From a bacterium (GTDB taxonomy: Archaea; Nanobdellota; Nanobdellia; SCGC-AAA011-G17; GW2011-AR17), in the NCBI GenBank assembly GCA_030697685.1, contig JAUYPF010000008.1:1-41746 (forward strand): DNA of 41,746 nucleotides, written 5' to 3'. A program made the position numbers and the translations under genes. Below, in pieces: positions 1 through 9,145 of the stretch (position 1 is the stretch's first letter; the number at the start of each line of letters is the position of its first letter). The notes under the pieces are model-generated. The model did not search any database, was not told where the DNA came from, and was given only the letters and a program-made list of their open reading frames with translations.

Positions 1-228
1 AAATATTCTCTTATTAGTTCAAGTATTCTAGAAGTTGAGCCTTCAGAAGTTTATTCTATTGAACAAGGATTAATTTATATATCTAACAACTTTATATCTG
101 TTAAGGCGGATACTTTAGATGTAGGCTATATCACTTCTATCTTAGATGATAGAAACAAAGTTTTTGATAATGGCGCAGTTTATATTGTTGAATTAAGCTA
201 CAATGGGGGAAACAGTTATGAAAGTTAA
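1..228 (+). CDS. C-terminal part of a hypothetical protein (5' truncated by window)
   Basis: Frame 1 is open from base 1 (KYSLISSSILEVEPSEVYSIEQG...YNGGNSYES*), stop TAA 226-228, overlapping the start of the next gene. Confidence 0.6.
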   Translation, partial: KYSLISSSILEVEPSEVYSIEQGLIYISNNFISVKADTLDVGYITSILDDRNKVFDNGAVYIVELSYNGGNSYES

Positions 229-628
229 TGGTTCTCATAAAGAACTCGCATTTTTATTTTGTCTTCTTTGTACTTTACTCTTAGTTTTCTTATTTATTTC
301 TCTAAAGACATCTGAAGAATCCTTTACCGAGCTTTACTTCGAAGATCACACAAACCTCCCAAGTACAATCGCCTTAGGAGAAACCTATGATTTCAGCTTT
401 AGTATTCACAATCTAGAACAAGAAACAACAAACTATGAATACGTTGTATATATAGTGGAAGAGGATGGAACAACTACTTTAGTAGACTCTTCTTCAATAA
501 AGCTCAAGAACGAAGAAACAGCAACTATAGGAGAATCTTTCACTTTAGAAGACTCTTTTACTACAGCAAAATTAGTTGTAGAACTCAATACGGGAGAAGA
601 AATCCATTTCTGGATAACACAACAATGA
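218..628 (+). CDS. Membrane-anchored hypothetical protein, one N-terminal TM plus extracellular beta domain (DUF1616 C-terminal-like)
   Basis: ORF 203-628; start refined to ATG 218 because GGGGGA at 204-209 is a plausible SD. N-terminal TM helix; followed by a DUF1616-like membrane ORF overlapping by ATGA. Confidence 0.6.
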   Translation: MKVNGSHKELAFLFCLLCTLLLVFLFISLKTSEESFTELYFEDHTNLPSTIALGETYDFSFSIHNLEQETTNYEYVVYIVEEDGTTTLVDSSSIKLKNEETATIGESFTLEDSFTTAKLVVELNTGEEIHFWITQQ

Positions 629-924
629 TAATCATAGACATCCTCCACGCAATTATTGGGTTAGCTTTTGCTCTATTTATTCCTGGTTTTCTCCTCACAA
701 AAATCATCTTTAAGGAACAAGAAATTCTTGAAAAAATAGCTTTTTCCATTGCTTTTAGTATTGGTATAGATATCTTTTTGGGGCTCTTTTTAGGAGCAAA
801 TGAGACCATGTTCAAGCTCACAGGGGGCATTACTGAGTTAAATCTCTGGTTTTATCTCATCTTTATTACTCTTCTTTTAGGTGTTATCCTCTTCATTAAA
901 GAGAAAAAACTTCTTCATAAATAA
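625..924 (+). CDS. Small integral membrane protein, DUF1616-like
   Basis: 99 aa, three hydrophobic segments (IIGLAFALFIPGFLLTKIIF...); ATGA overlap with upstream gene. Confidence 0.6.
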   Translation: MIIIDILHAIIGLAFALFIPGFLLTKIIFKEQEILEKIAFSIAFSIGIDIFLGLFLGANETMFKLTGGITELNLWFYLIFITLLLGVILFIKEKKLLHK

Positions 925-1087
925 GCCTATTTTAACCTTATTTCTTAAAAATAACTCAAAATTAACCTGAAATAGAGCTATATCCTCTAGTTATAGAATC
1001 ACTTGAAAGTTAATACAAAACCATAAGGTATATAAATAGGTTCTAATTTTAAAGTAGTAACAATTCCTTAAGGAGGAGTACAATAAA

Positions 1088-2020
1088 ATGATGAAAAGAC
1101 TATTAATAGCATTGATGTTTGTGCTTAGTCTAGTTGCTGTACCTGCTCTAGCAGACACAAGTTCCAACTATGTTGTAAACAATGTGTATGTAGATGGTAT
1201 GGTTCTAAGTGCTAACACAATCTATGTTGAAAGAGGGGAATCCCAAGATTTAACTGTATACTTAACAGGTACTGGGGAAACCACAGACGTAAATATTCGA
1301 GCATGGATCGGCGGATATGAATATGATTCAGTTCAAGTAGCTTCTGCAATGTTTGACATTGAAGATGGCGTTTCTTACCAAAAGAAATTAACTCTTGAAT
1401 TTCCAGAAGACCTTGACGCAAACCAAGAATACACCTTATATGTTGAAGTATACGATGATGTAGACTCTGTTACATACCAAGGTACAATCTTAGTAAGCAA
1501 AGTTCGACATTCCCTTGAAATCCAAGACGTTATCTTAGACTCAAGCTTAGATGCTGGTGATTACACCACAGCTACAGTGAGACTAGAAAACCTTGGTGAC
1601 AAGAAAGAAGAAGACATTAAAGTAACAGTTTCTATCCCTGAATTAGGCATAGAAGAGTCCACTTTTGTTGACGAACTAACCAACGACGAACTTGACAATG
1701 AAGATGAAGAATCATCTGGCGATGTCTCCTTGACCTTCCAAATTCCTAAAGATGCAGAATCTGGGGACTATGAAGTACAAGTAAGCGTAAGCTACAACAA
1801 AGGTTATGATACTTTAGAAGAATCTACTTCTGTAAGTGTTGAAGCTCTTGAAGTTGCTGAAGCTGAAGAAGACAGCACTGTTACCGTAGTTGTTGCTGAA
1901 ACTGAACCTAGTGAAGATGCAGATGAAGGAACAGACTTCTCTACTGCATTAAGACTTGGCTTTGGTATCTTGGCTGTATTAATCGTTATCCTTGCATTGA
2001 TCTTGATCGTGCGAAGATAA
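1088..2020 (+). CDS. Secreted or surface protein with signal peptide, Ig-like/COG1361-like repeats and C-terminal TM anchor
   Basis: Signal peptide MMKRLLIALMFVLSLVAVPALA; C-terminal LRLGFGILAVLIVILALILIVRR; TATA-like ggtatataaatagg near 1028 and SD AAGGAGG near 1069. Confidence 0.75.
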   Translation: MMKRLLIALMFVLSLVAVPALADTSSNYVVNNVYVDGMVLSANTIYVERGESQDLTVYLTGTGETTDVNIRAWIGGYEYDSVQVASAMFDIEDGVSYQKKLTLEFPEDLDANQEYTLYVEVYDDVDSVTYQGTILVSKVRHSLEIQDVILDSSLDAGDYTTATVRLENLGDKKEEDIKVTVSIPELGIEESTFVDELTNDELDNEDEESSGDVSLTFQIPKDAESGDYEVQVSVSYNKGYDTLEESTSVSVEALEVAEAEEDSTVTVVVAETEPSEDADEGTDFSTALRLGFGILAVLIVILALILIVRR

Positions 2021-2021
2021 A

Positions 2022-2046
2022 TTTTTTCTTTTTTTTCTTTTTTTAT
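2022..2046 (+). terminator. Poly-T archaeal terminator after the 1088-2020 gene
   Basis: aattttttcttttttttctttttttatg directly after the stop. Confidence 0.55.
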
Positions 2047-2177
2047 GATACTTTTTCTCAGAATTTTAGCTTTTGTAAAGAGAGTTCTTCAATACACAAT
2101 TACTTTGATAAAGAATCTATTGTAAACTACTAATCTCCTACTAAAAACGACTAACAAAAAGAAAAAAAATAATTTTG

Positions 2178-3191
2178 CTATACACCACAGCCGGCCGCAG
2201 TTGCTGAGCCCCCTTGAGTGTCAAATCCGAAACCTGGTGCAGGTGTGCCAAAAGAGGTTAGATCAGTGTCACACGCGGAAGGTTGGTTTACAAATGCTCC
2301 ACAGATTGTATTTAGTAGGCTAGCTGCGTCTCTTCCAGATTCGACTTGCTCTCCATTAATAACTAGTGTTGGGGAGCCTTGGATGGCGTACTGTTTATTT
2401 TCTGCGTCGTGCACTAAAAATTTAGGGAATCTGCCGCTACTCCAAGATGATTTGTCTTCGAGGTTTTTTGTAACATCAAATTTCGCATCTGTTTCTTCTA
2501 TGCATACGCTAATGTCTTCTGTAGTGAGATCTGCTGCAGCGAGTGCATCTTCGTAACTGCTGGCTTCAAGGAATTTACTCAGGTAGGTTAGATACTTTTC
2601 TTTGTACTCCTGTTGGATACAGTATTGTCTGAGATTCTCCTCAACCTCACCAGATGAGGGATGCATAGCATAGTTTACGAATTTCACCTCGAAATCTATG
2701 GTACTTCCAAGGGCTTTGACTACTGGTATTATCCCTTTTTCTACTTGCGTACCATAAGGACAATAGGACATGATGAACAATTCCACGTTAGGAGTTTCAG
2801 ATGTGGTTATTTCTTGCGTTTGAGATGTTGCACTGTTTGTTTCCAGAGGCTCATCGATGTTTATTGCTTGGGTGAAAAGCTTCGTGCCATCTTTTGTTAC
2901 GTAGGAATCAAACTCTTGTCCGTTTACGTCTAATTTTAGTAGGTATAGACCTTCAGATTCCTCTATACTCTCTATGGTTGCTTGGGCTTGACCATTCAGC
3001 ATGTTTTCGTTGATGTATTGGACAGTTTTGTCTGCTACTACGTCACCACTTAGTATTTCCTCATTTGCGAATTTGAATCCACTGGTCATTACCGCAGCGA
3101 TGAGAGATATTGCCAATATTGCGGTAGATATCTGCCACAACATCAGACTTTTTCTTTTTGACTTATGTATTGTTTGTTCATTTTGTTCCAT
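2178..3191 (-). CDS. Membrane-anchored DsbA/thioredoxin-like protein (CPYG active site)
   Basis: N-terminal TM; MSYCPYGTQVEKGIIPVVKALG motif; cis-Pro region GSPTLVINGEQVESGRDAASLL; Cys-containing tail. Confidence 0.8.
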   Translation of the reverse strand: MEQNEQTIHKSKRKSLMLWQISTAILAISLIAAVMTSGFKFANEEILSGDVVADKTVQYINENMLNGQAQATIESIEESEGLYLLKLDVNGQEFDSYVTKDGTKLFTQAINIDEPLETNSATSQTQEITTSETPNVELFIMSYCPYGTQVEKGIIPVVKALGSTIDFEVKFVNYAMHPSSGEVEENLRQYCIQQEYKEKYLTYLSKFLEASSYEDALAAADLTTEDISVCIEETDAKFDVTKNLEDKSSWSSGRFPKFLVHDAENKQYAIQGSPTLVINGEQVESGRDAASLLNTICGAFVNQPSACDTDLTSFGTPAPGFGFDTQGGSATAAGCGV

Positions 3192-3326
3192 TTTTCACCT
3201 ATAGTATTACAAGCTAAATTAAGCTTTACATCCTCTGTAATAGTAAAGAATATTTAAGCTTATCGGTGCATGAAAAGTTTTACGCATGAAGTAACTTATA
3301 AAAAGGGGCACGTCATTTGTTTTGTC

Positions 3327-3680
3327 ATGAGTGATGATGATATACAAAAATTTAAGTCGGTTCTCAGTCCATTAGAATATGGAGCTTTGCAACTTCTGTG
3401 GAAATACAAAAAGATGCGCGTAAGGGAGATCTGTGAGCATTTGCAATCTTCCAGAGATGTTGCTGTAAGTAGTGTTGCAGTTATATTAGATCGACTACAT
3501 GAGAAGGGTGTCGTTGGAAGGGATGTTGAGACTGGAAAGGGCGGGCTGCGATATATCTATTATCCCTTGAAGGATCAGAAGCAATTTGAAACGTCTATCA
3601 TTGAGATGTCTGTTAATAGTCTTATAGAAAAGTTTGGAAAGTCTGCCGTGAGTTATTTTAATCAGAGATTTTCCAAGTAG
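3327..3680 (+). CDS. BlaI/MecI/CopY-family winged-helix regulator
   Basis: LSPLEYGALQLLWKYKKMRVREICEHLQ...VAVSSVAVILDRLHEKGVVGRD matches the BlaI fold pattern. ORF track starts at 3270; TATA-like cttataaaaa at 3294-3303 lies about 26 nt before ATG 3327, suggesting a leaderless start there. Confidence 0.75.
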   Translation: MSDDDIQKFKSVLSPLEYGALQLLWKYKKMRVREICEHLQSSRDVAVSSVAVILDRLHEKGVVGRDVETGKGGLRYIYYPLKDQKQFETSIIEMSVNSLIEKFGKSAVSYFNQRFSK

Positions 3681-4495
3681 TGGAGGGAATGGTGTATTGT
3701 GCTGAATGTTCATTAGGTTTCTTTTATAGTCCAGTGAAGGTGGGAGTAGTGCTGTTATCGATATTGGTTTCTTTAAGTCTATTATACATTTTGAAGAAGT
3801 ATACAATTGTTGATCTAAAGAAACGTCTAGCTTTGATTTATGGGCATGTTTTTACTTTGGTGTTTCCCTTTGTGTTTTTTGTTCTCTTTCAGGGTTGTCA
3901 GGTTTTGATTTCTTCTTGCGATGGTTTTGAGAAAGTGATATCATTGCTTCTCATAACTATGTTTATTTCACTGATCATCGGCCTTCTGGTGACTCCATAT
4001 TTGTATGTTAGTATTGCTAGGAAGCATTGTGTGCGCGTTACGGATGAACACATTTCCCGCTTTGTGCAAGAAAATGCAGAAAGTCTTCAGGTGTCGGAGC
4101 CTAGGGTTTGTTTCTTGAATCTTGGTAAGCCTATTGCATTTTCTTTCAAATATTTTCGATCCGCAATCTTTTTGTCGATAGGATTATTGGATTTGTTGAA
4201 CCAGAAAGAGAGGGAGGCTGTAGTTCTCCATGAGATGTATCATCTCAAGGAGAGGTCTTCGCTGTATACATATTCATTACGAATCTTGCGTTTTGTTTCG
4301 CCACTGGCTTTCTTTACAGGTTTTGAAAAAGAGTTTATATTGGAGGAACAGCGTGCGGATGCGTTCGCTAGTCAAATGCAAGGTACTTCTGAGTATGTTG
4401 CTTCTGCGAAGGAAAAAATGGATAAGTACTACGAAGATTCTGTAAGAGAACTTATGAGAGAAAGAAAAAAGAGAAAATTACTTTTAAAAGACTGA
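3680..4495 (+). CDS. Membrane zinc metalloprotease, M56 (BlaR1-like) / M48-like
   Basis: TM segments; HExxH (AVVLHEMYHLKER) and downstream EEQRADAFA; GTG start overlaps the regulator stop TAG at 3680. Confidence 0.78.
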   Translation: MEGMVYCAECSLGFFYSPVKVGVVLLSILVSLSLLYILKKYTIVDLKKRLALIYGHVFTLVFPFVFFVLFQGCQVLISSCDGFEKVISLLLITMFISLIIGLLVTPYLYVSIARKHCVRVTDEHISRFVQENAESLQVSEPRVCFLNLGKPIAFSFKYFRSAIFLSIGLLDLLNQKEREAVVLHEMYHLKERSSLYTYSLRILRFVSPLAFFTGFEKEFILEEQRADAFASQMQGTSEYVASAKEKMDKYYEDSVRELMRERKKRKLLLKD

Positions 4496-4599
4496 ATAAA
4501 TGAAACCAAAAATAAAAAAAGAGTGTATTGAAGGATATTCAAAAGTGAGTATAGATGAAGAATGGGAAAGCTTAGAAACATCTACAAACAAGAAATAGT

Positions 4600-5058
4600 C
4601 TAAACTGTTTCTACAAACAACCAAACAAAAAACACAAGCATCAGAAAGAAAAAAACCATTTCTAACAAGCCTCCAGTTTTAACAATCCCACGCACCTTAG
4701 GCCCTAACCAAAAAGGGCGAATACCGCTCAAAGTCAATGCATCGCTCACAAGATGCGCACAATAACCTCCTGCAATCGCTGCACCAATCCAAAAAACATC
4801 CAAATAATATCCCAGAGCAAGGAATCCTAAAGGAACAAAAATACTATGCAAAAATCCTCTGTGCCCAAAAAAGAAGGAAATAACTGAAGACAGTGGCCAA
4901 ATTTTCCGTCCTAAAGTACTTCCCGGATGATCCACATCTGGAAGCAGTGCTGCAAAACAAAAAAGAAGAAAAAAAATGATTGGATGAGAAAAAGAAAATA
5001 TATTCACAAAAAGAAAAGCAAAAACTACTGCAAAAAGAAGATGTGTGATGCCCAGCAT
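4600..5058 (-). CDS. DUF457/YdjM-like membrane metal-dependent hydrolase
   Basis: Motifs LLPDVDHPGSTLGRK, GHRGFLHSIF, GYCAHLVSDALT. Confidence 0.8.
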   Translation of the reverse strand: MLGITHLLFAVVFAFLFVNIFSFSHPIIFFLLFCFAALLPDVDHPGSTLGRKIWPLSSVISFFFGHRGFLHSIFVPLGFLALGYYLDVFWIGAAIAGGYCAHLVSDALTLSGIRPFWLGPKVRGIVKTGGLLEMVFFFLMLVFFVWLFVETV

Positions 5059-5066
5059 AAGGAAAT

Positions 5067-6077
5067 TTATTGCAATTCCATTGCCAATTCTTTAGGATCA
5101 GCAGCAAAAACATTATTCGCAGTAAACTCTAATCGATTAAAGAAAGTATTTTTATTTACTTTGCCTTGTATACGCAATTGTTTTCCAGCAACTTTTCTTT
5201 GCACTTCACGAAACATTTCTGGGCTATCTTTGAGTGCAGAAACATCATCCATTTCCAGTACATTCTTTACAGCATCTCGGAAGCAGACAACTCTAATATT
5301 TTCTGTTCCATCATCAAAGACCAGGTTTAGAATTGCTTGCGGAACACTCATAACAGCCCCATGATTCACACAGGTGAAGCCCTCACCAACAAATTCTACT
5401 TTTTTTGTACATGTTGGACATCCATCATAAAATCTTGGTTCAAAAATTTGTACAATAGTCCCTACAACAGTTGCATTATCATACTCTTGTAAATCTTTTA
5501 TTGCCTTTCTCTGAGCTGGCACAAAACCATTCATATTAGAAGGAATAGCAACAGCTCCTAATATTTCTCCAGAAGGATTAAATGCCCAGATTGCTTGATT
5601 TCCCATATGCACTTCTTTTCCGCTAAAGCTATTTTCTCGAACATAACAATTTTGAATTTTGAGTGTCATTCCTTCTTTGACAAATCCTTCTTCCACTTCT
5701 TTAATTTGTTTTTCATCCCAAAGAACAAGACGACAGCTCCCACTTTCATCCCCTACAAGAAGATTTAGAACTCTGCCTTCACGTGCAGCAGTTTTAAACG
5801 TTCGTACTTCATTGATTTTCAAGACTTTAACAAGCATTTCTACACCCTTAAATGCAGGATTCAATTCACTCACAGTAATCCTTCTTCCAAGATTTTTAGG
5901 GATTTCATAGACTTTAACACCTAATTCATTTGCAACAATATGTGCAGCTCCTTCTTTAGAGATAAGATCAGATAATTGTTTGAGTTTTTCTTTTACACGA
6001 AGATGTACCTCTTCATGATCCATTTTTTTCTCTTCACAGATTTTCTTAACTATTTCCTCATATACTAGTGTTGTCAT
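5067..6077 (-). CDS. RPA-like single-stranded DNA-binding protein (OB folds plus zinc finger)
   Basis: OB-like segments (EVRTFKTAAREGRVLNLLVGDESGSCRLVLWDE), zinc finger CPTC...CVNH. Start refined from 6107 to ATG 6077 (MTTLVYEE), preceded by GAGGAG. Confidence 0.8.
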   Translation of the reverse strand: MTTLVYEEIVKKICEEKKMDHEEVHLRVKEKLKQLSDLISKEGAAHIVANELGVKVYEIPKNLGRRITVSELNPAFKGVEMLVKVLKINEVRTFKTAAREGRVLNLLVGDESGSCRLVLWDEKQIKEVEEGFVKEGMTLKIQNCYVRENSFSGKEVHMGNQAIWAFNPSGEILGAVAIPSNMNGFVPAQRKAIKDLQEYDNATVVGTIVQIFEPRFYDGCPTCTKKVEFVGEGFTCVNHGAVMSVPQAILNLVFDDGTENIRVVCFRDAVKNVLEMDDVSALKDSPEMFREVQRKVAGKQLRIQGKVNKNTFFNRLEFTANNVFAADPKELAMELQ

Positions 6078-6221
6078 AAAAAAATTCTCCTCAGAAAAGA
6101 TCTTCATGAAAACAAGTTTAAATACTTTTGTACGACATAGAATATAATGAATAATTTCTTATAGAATTACCACGAAAAAAGAGTATTATGCAATATTCAT
6201 GAGAACAAAGAACTACTATTT

Positions 6222-6608
6222 CTATTTTGTACTGCAACTGACTTCTAAAGCTGTCTGCTCTTGCTCTAAGACTCTTTCTATATCTTGCTTCAGCTTAAGT
6301 TCTTTATTTCTTGATTTTGTGAGCAAGAGGATTTTTATCTGAATTCTTTCTCCTTTAATGAGGATATCATAACGAAAAAAAGAAATTTGGCGAAGCGCTT
6401 CTTTAGAAACATCTAAAACTCTTGAAGCATCTTCTATTTCAAGACCCATAGTTAATCCTCCTGGATCAAAATGAACTGTATAATCATCTATATCTACTGA
6501 TTTTTCATATAAGAGGTCTTTTACTTTTAAAAGAAGTATGTCATGCTTTAAATCATAGTTCCATACTCCCTTCCCAATACCATTATAGATTAGATTCTTT
6601 GTTTTCAT
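6222..6608 (-). CDS. DUF2283-like protein (possible antitoxin partner)
   Basis: YEKSVDIDDYTVHFDPGGLTMGLEIEDASRVL resembles DUF2283; ATGA overlap with upstream ORF. Confidence 0.5.
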   Translation of the reverse strand: MKTKNLIYNGIGKGVWNYDLKHDILLLKVKDLLYEKSVDIDDYTVHFDPGGLTMGLEIEDASRVLDVSKEALRQISFFRYDILIKGERIQIKILLLTKSRNKELKLKQDIERVLEQEQTALEVSCSTK

Positions 6609-6931
6609 GTCCTCAGTATAGGAAGCGTATCTTTCTTCATAAAGCTTACTACTTCTATCTCTCCCTCCTTTATTTCAATGATTATATTTAAGTAAAAAAA
6701 TTTTCTGTGATAATAGATGGTATATCTCCCATTTTTTTGTAAAGCTACAAAATGTGCTACTTCTCTTTGAAGAGGCAGCTTTAGAGCTTCTTCTGTAAAA
6801 AGAGCTCTTTGTGCATGATATATTTTCTCAAAAGCATGAGGACAAATGGTGATAACTTTTTCCTTTACTTGCTCCAGTAACCATCTTCCTTCTCTGACTT
6901 CTATTATTTCTCTATGAGACATAAGGAGCAA
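6605..6931 (-). CDS. Small hypothetical protein, possibly DUF4258-like RelE-fold
   Basis: 108 aa, translationally coupled to the DUF2283-like ORF; fold assignment is a guess. Confidence 0.4.
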   Translation of the reverse strand: MLLMSHREIIEVREGRWLLEQVKEKVITICPHAFEKIYHAQRALFTEEALKLPLQREVAHFVALQKNGRYTIYYHRKFFYLNIIIEIKEGEIEVVSFMKKDTLPILRT

Positions 6932-7033
6932 TCACATTTTTCGATTCATAAAGATGCGCCCATTTTTTTTGGAAGATTTCCGAGAGCTTTAAAAGCAATC
7001 TGAAATATTTCCGGAAGATCGAGAGAGCAAAAA

Positions 7034-7267
7034 CTACTTCTTCTTCCAAAGGATATATGCTCGTATATAAAGGATAACAAGAACAGAGTTTGCAAAGAGT
7101 AATCCTAGAGAAGCAGAGAGTATTCCTATAATTGTCCAAAGAATATTCCCTAAAAGTGCAATAATAAAACCATATCTTTTCTTATTTCCTATAGTATAAA
7201 TCCCTAAAAAAGTAAGAAGCATAGCAAGAATATCAATGCCATAGTATTTTGTAAATAATTCTATCAT
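7034..7267 (-). CDS. Small PnuC-like membrane protein
   Basis: Three TM segments (LTFLGIYTIGNKKRYGFIIALLGNILWTIIGILSASLGLLFANSVLVILYIRAYILWKK); start refined to ATG 7267. Confidence 0.55.
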   Translation of the reverse strand: MIELFTKYYGIDILAMLLTFLGIYTIGNKKRYGFIIALLGNILWTIIGILSASLGLLFANSVLVILYIRAYILWKKK

Positions 7268-7269
7268 AA

Positions 7270-8193
7270 CTAAGGCTCTAGCCAAATGTTAGTAGAAGGA
7301 ATAATATCCTCATATCCAAAGCCACTGAGAGTAATAGTAATCTCACTTGCTTGTGAACCTAAGTTTGTAGAATCTATTCCACTAACAAGACAAGTAACAA
7401 CATCTGTTTTATCTCCTCTACTAAGCTTAACACTATCAGGGCATTCTGGTTTGTAAGCTCCGTCAACATCTATTGTAAATTCTTCTCTATAACCAGCATC
7501 TCTATATTCAAAGCATTCATTTAAAGAAGGGACAATGGTTCCAGTGCCAACATTTTCTAAATAAATTTTGAATCGCATTTCCCCATTTGCTTCTCCTTGA
7601 TCAATATCTACAGGATTTTGTTCGATTTGTGTGACTTGTACACTAGAAGGGGGATTAGATCCGCTAGGTAAGTTTGTTCCAATCTCTTCTGCATTAGCAG
7701 TATAGTATAAATATGCTTTCACCACAACAGGCTCTTCATAACAATACAGTCCTGTAATTTCTTTATTTATGGTAGTAGTAATATCTCCTTCATACACAAT
7801 AGGACCAACATCAACTTCTGTAGTTTCTTCTAAACAAGTATCTGGATCAATAGAATACAAAGTTTCTGCATTCTTCTCTTGTGCTCCAGAGAAAATAGTA
7901 TTAATAGCTGCATCACCAGTTAATCGTACTCGTGCCTTTCCAGCATCGATATCATCTGAGAATTTATTAATAAGAACAACTTCCACATCAATATCATCAC
8001 CAGCTTGATAAGGATTTGTTTCAGAGCTCACAGGTGCAAAGTCTGCGAATGCTGCACTAACCATTTGTGTTTCATCCCCATTACAATTTGCATATGCTCC
8101 TGTAACTCCACTGGTTGTTTTAGAAGTAGTACATGCAGAAATAAAAATAATTCCTATTAGGAGAATAAACAATACCTCTTTTGTACGAATCAT
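7270..8193 (-). CDS. Lipoprotein-like secreted protein
   Basis: Lipobox-like FILLIGIIFISAC at N-terminus; beta-rich body; C-terminal similarity to the next two ORFs. Confidence 0.65.
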   Translation of the reverse strand: MIRTKEVLFILLIGIIFISACTTSKTTSGVTGAYANCNGDETQMVSAAFADFAPVSSETNPYQAGDDIDVEVVLINKFSDDIDAGKARVRLTGDAAINTIFSGAQEKNAETLYSIDPDTCLEETTEVDVGPIVYEGDITTTINKEITGLYCYEEPVVVKAYLYYTANAEEIGTNLPSGSNPPSSVQVTQIEQNPVDIDQGEANGEMRFKIYLENVGTGTIVPSLNECFEYRDAGYREEFTIDVDGAYKPECPDSVKLSRGDKTDVVTCLVSGIDSTNLGSQASEITITLSGFGYEDIIPSTNIWLEP

Positions 8194-8233
8194 AATTCCC
8201 TAGAAAGATGTTTTGAATTTATTAATCTTTCTG

Positions 8234-9145
8234 TTACTCACTCACAACATCAAAAGCAACAGATTGAATCTCTTGATATCCATAATCAATTCTAATCCAT
8301 CCATCATATTCTTTTTGCCCACCAATGAATCTATCTGTATCTACATTCTCAATCTTACACGTAATTGTTGCTGTATCCTCCCCTTGATCAAAAGTGATTT
8401 TTCCACAATCATTGGATTCACCAAAAAGAATAACGGAAACATCTGCACTTGTTTTTTGATCTGTATTTGTTAACAAACAAATAGAATCTGAAGTTTCGTC
8501 AAGTTCAACAAGCTGTGCAGTATCATCTAAATTTGCTTCTGCTTCGATACGAAGTCGTAAATTAACTGCATTTCCACCTATATTAGTCAGTTCTTCACTT
8601 ATTGATATAATTTTTAGTGGACCAGAAGAAGATCCAGTGACTTTATTTCCTTCAACAGAACATTCTTTTTCATTATATGGATCTCCAGTAAGACAAAGAG
8701 TAAAAGGTCCATATGCTGTATAAAGATATCGAGTATACATAGTCATATGATGAGAACCAGATGCATCTTCAGAAACAAAACTGGGGCTAAAATCTACTCT
8801 AGTCTTTTCAAAGTTTGCATCATCAGTATCATCAATGCTAATGTAGAAACTTTCACAGTTGCATCCACCTAATCCAGAAAAAATACTCCCGTCTAATCCT
8901 GTAATACATACAAGTCCTTCTGCATTAGATTCTCCTCTATCTTCAAGATTTGCAGAAACAGCAAGCCTATCTCCAACATACACATTTCCTTCATCTTGTG
9001 GGCTATTCACTGTAGTAACAATGGAACTACTTCCTCCACTGCAATCAGGAGGGCAAGTGCCTGCTAATTCTTCTCCTTCAGGAGTTTGTTGTGTACACGC
9101 CACTAAAAAAAGAACGGCAAAAAAAAGAAGAATAAATTTTCTCAT
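8234..9145 (-). CDS. Lipoprotein-like secreted protein, paralogous to 7270-8193
   Basis: Lipobox-like LLFFAVLFLVAC; C-terminal TITCKIENVD...EYDGWIRIDYGYQEIQSVAFDVV; ATGA overlap with upstream gene. Confidence 0.65.
   Translation of the reverse strand: MRKFILLFFAVLFLVACTQQTPEGEELAGTCPPDCSGGSSSIVTTVNSPQDEGNVYVGDRLAVSANLEDRGESNAEGLVCITGLDGSIFSGLGGCNCESFYISIDDTDDANFEKTRVDFSPSFVSEDASGSHHMTMYTRYLYTAYGPFTLCLTGDPYNEKECSVEGNKVTGSSSGPLKIISISEELTNIGGNAVNLRLRIEAEANLDDTAQLVELDETSDSICLLTNTDQKTSADVSVILFGESNDCGKITFDQGEDTATITCKIENVDTDRFIGGQKEYDGWIRIDYGYQEIQSVAFDVVSE

Noticed and set aside
2218-2556. Plus-strand 112-aa ORF
   Set aside because: Antisense shadow of the DsbA-like gene.
6912-7139. Minus-strand 75-aa ORF
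   Set aside because: Overlaps the PnuC-like membrane ORF in another frame and has unlikely composition.
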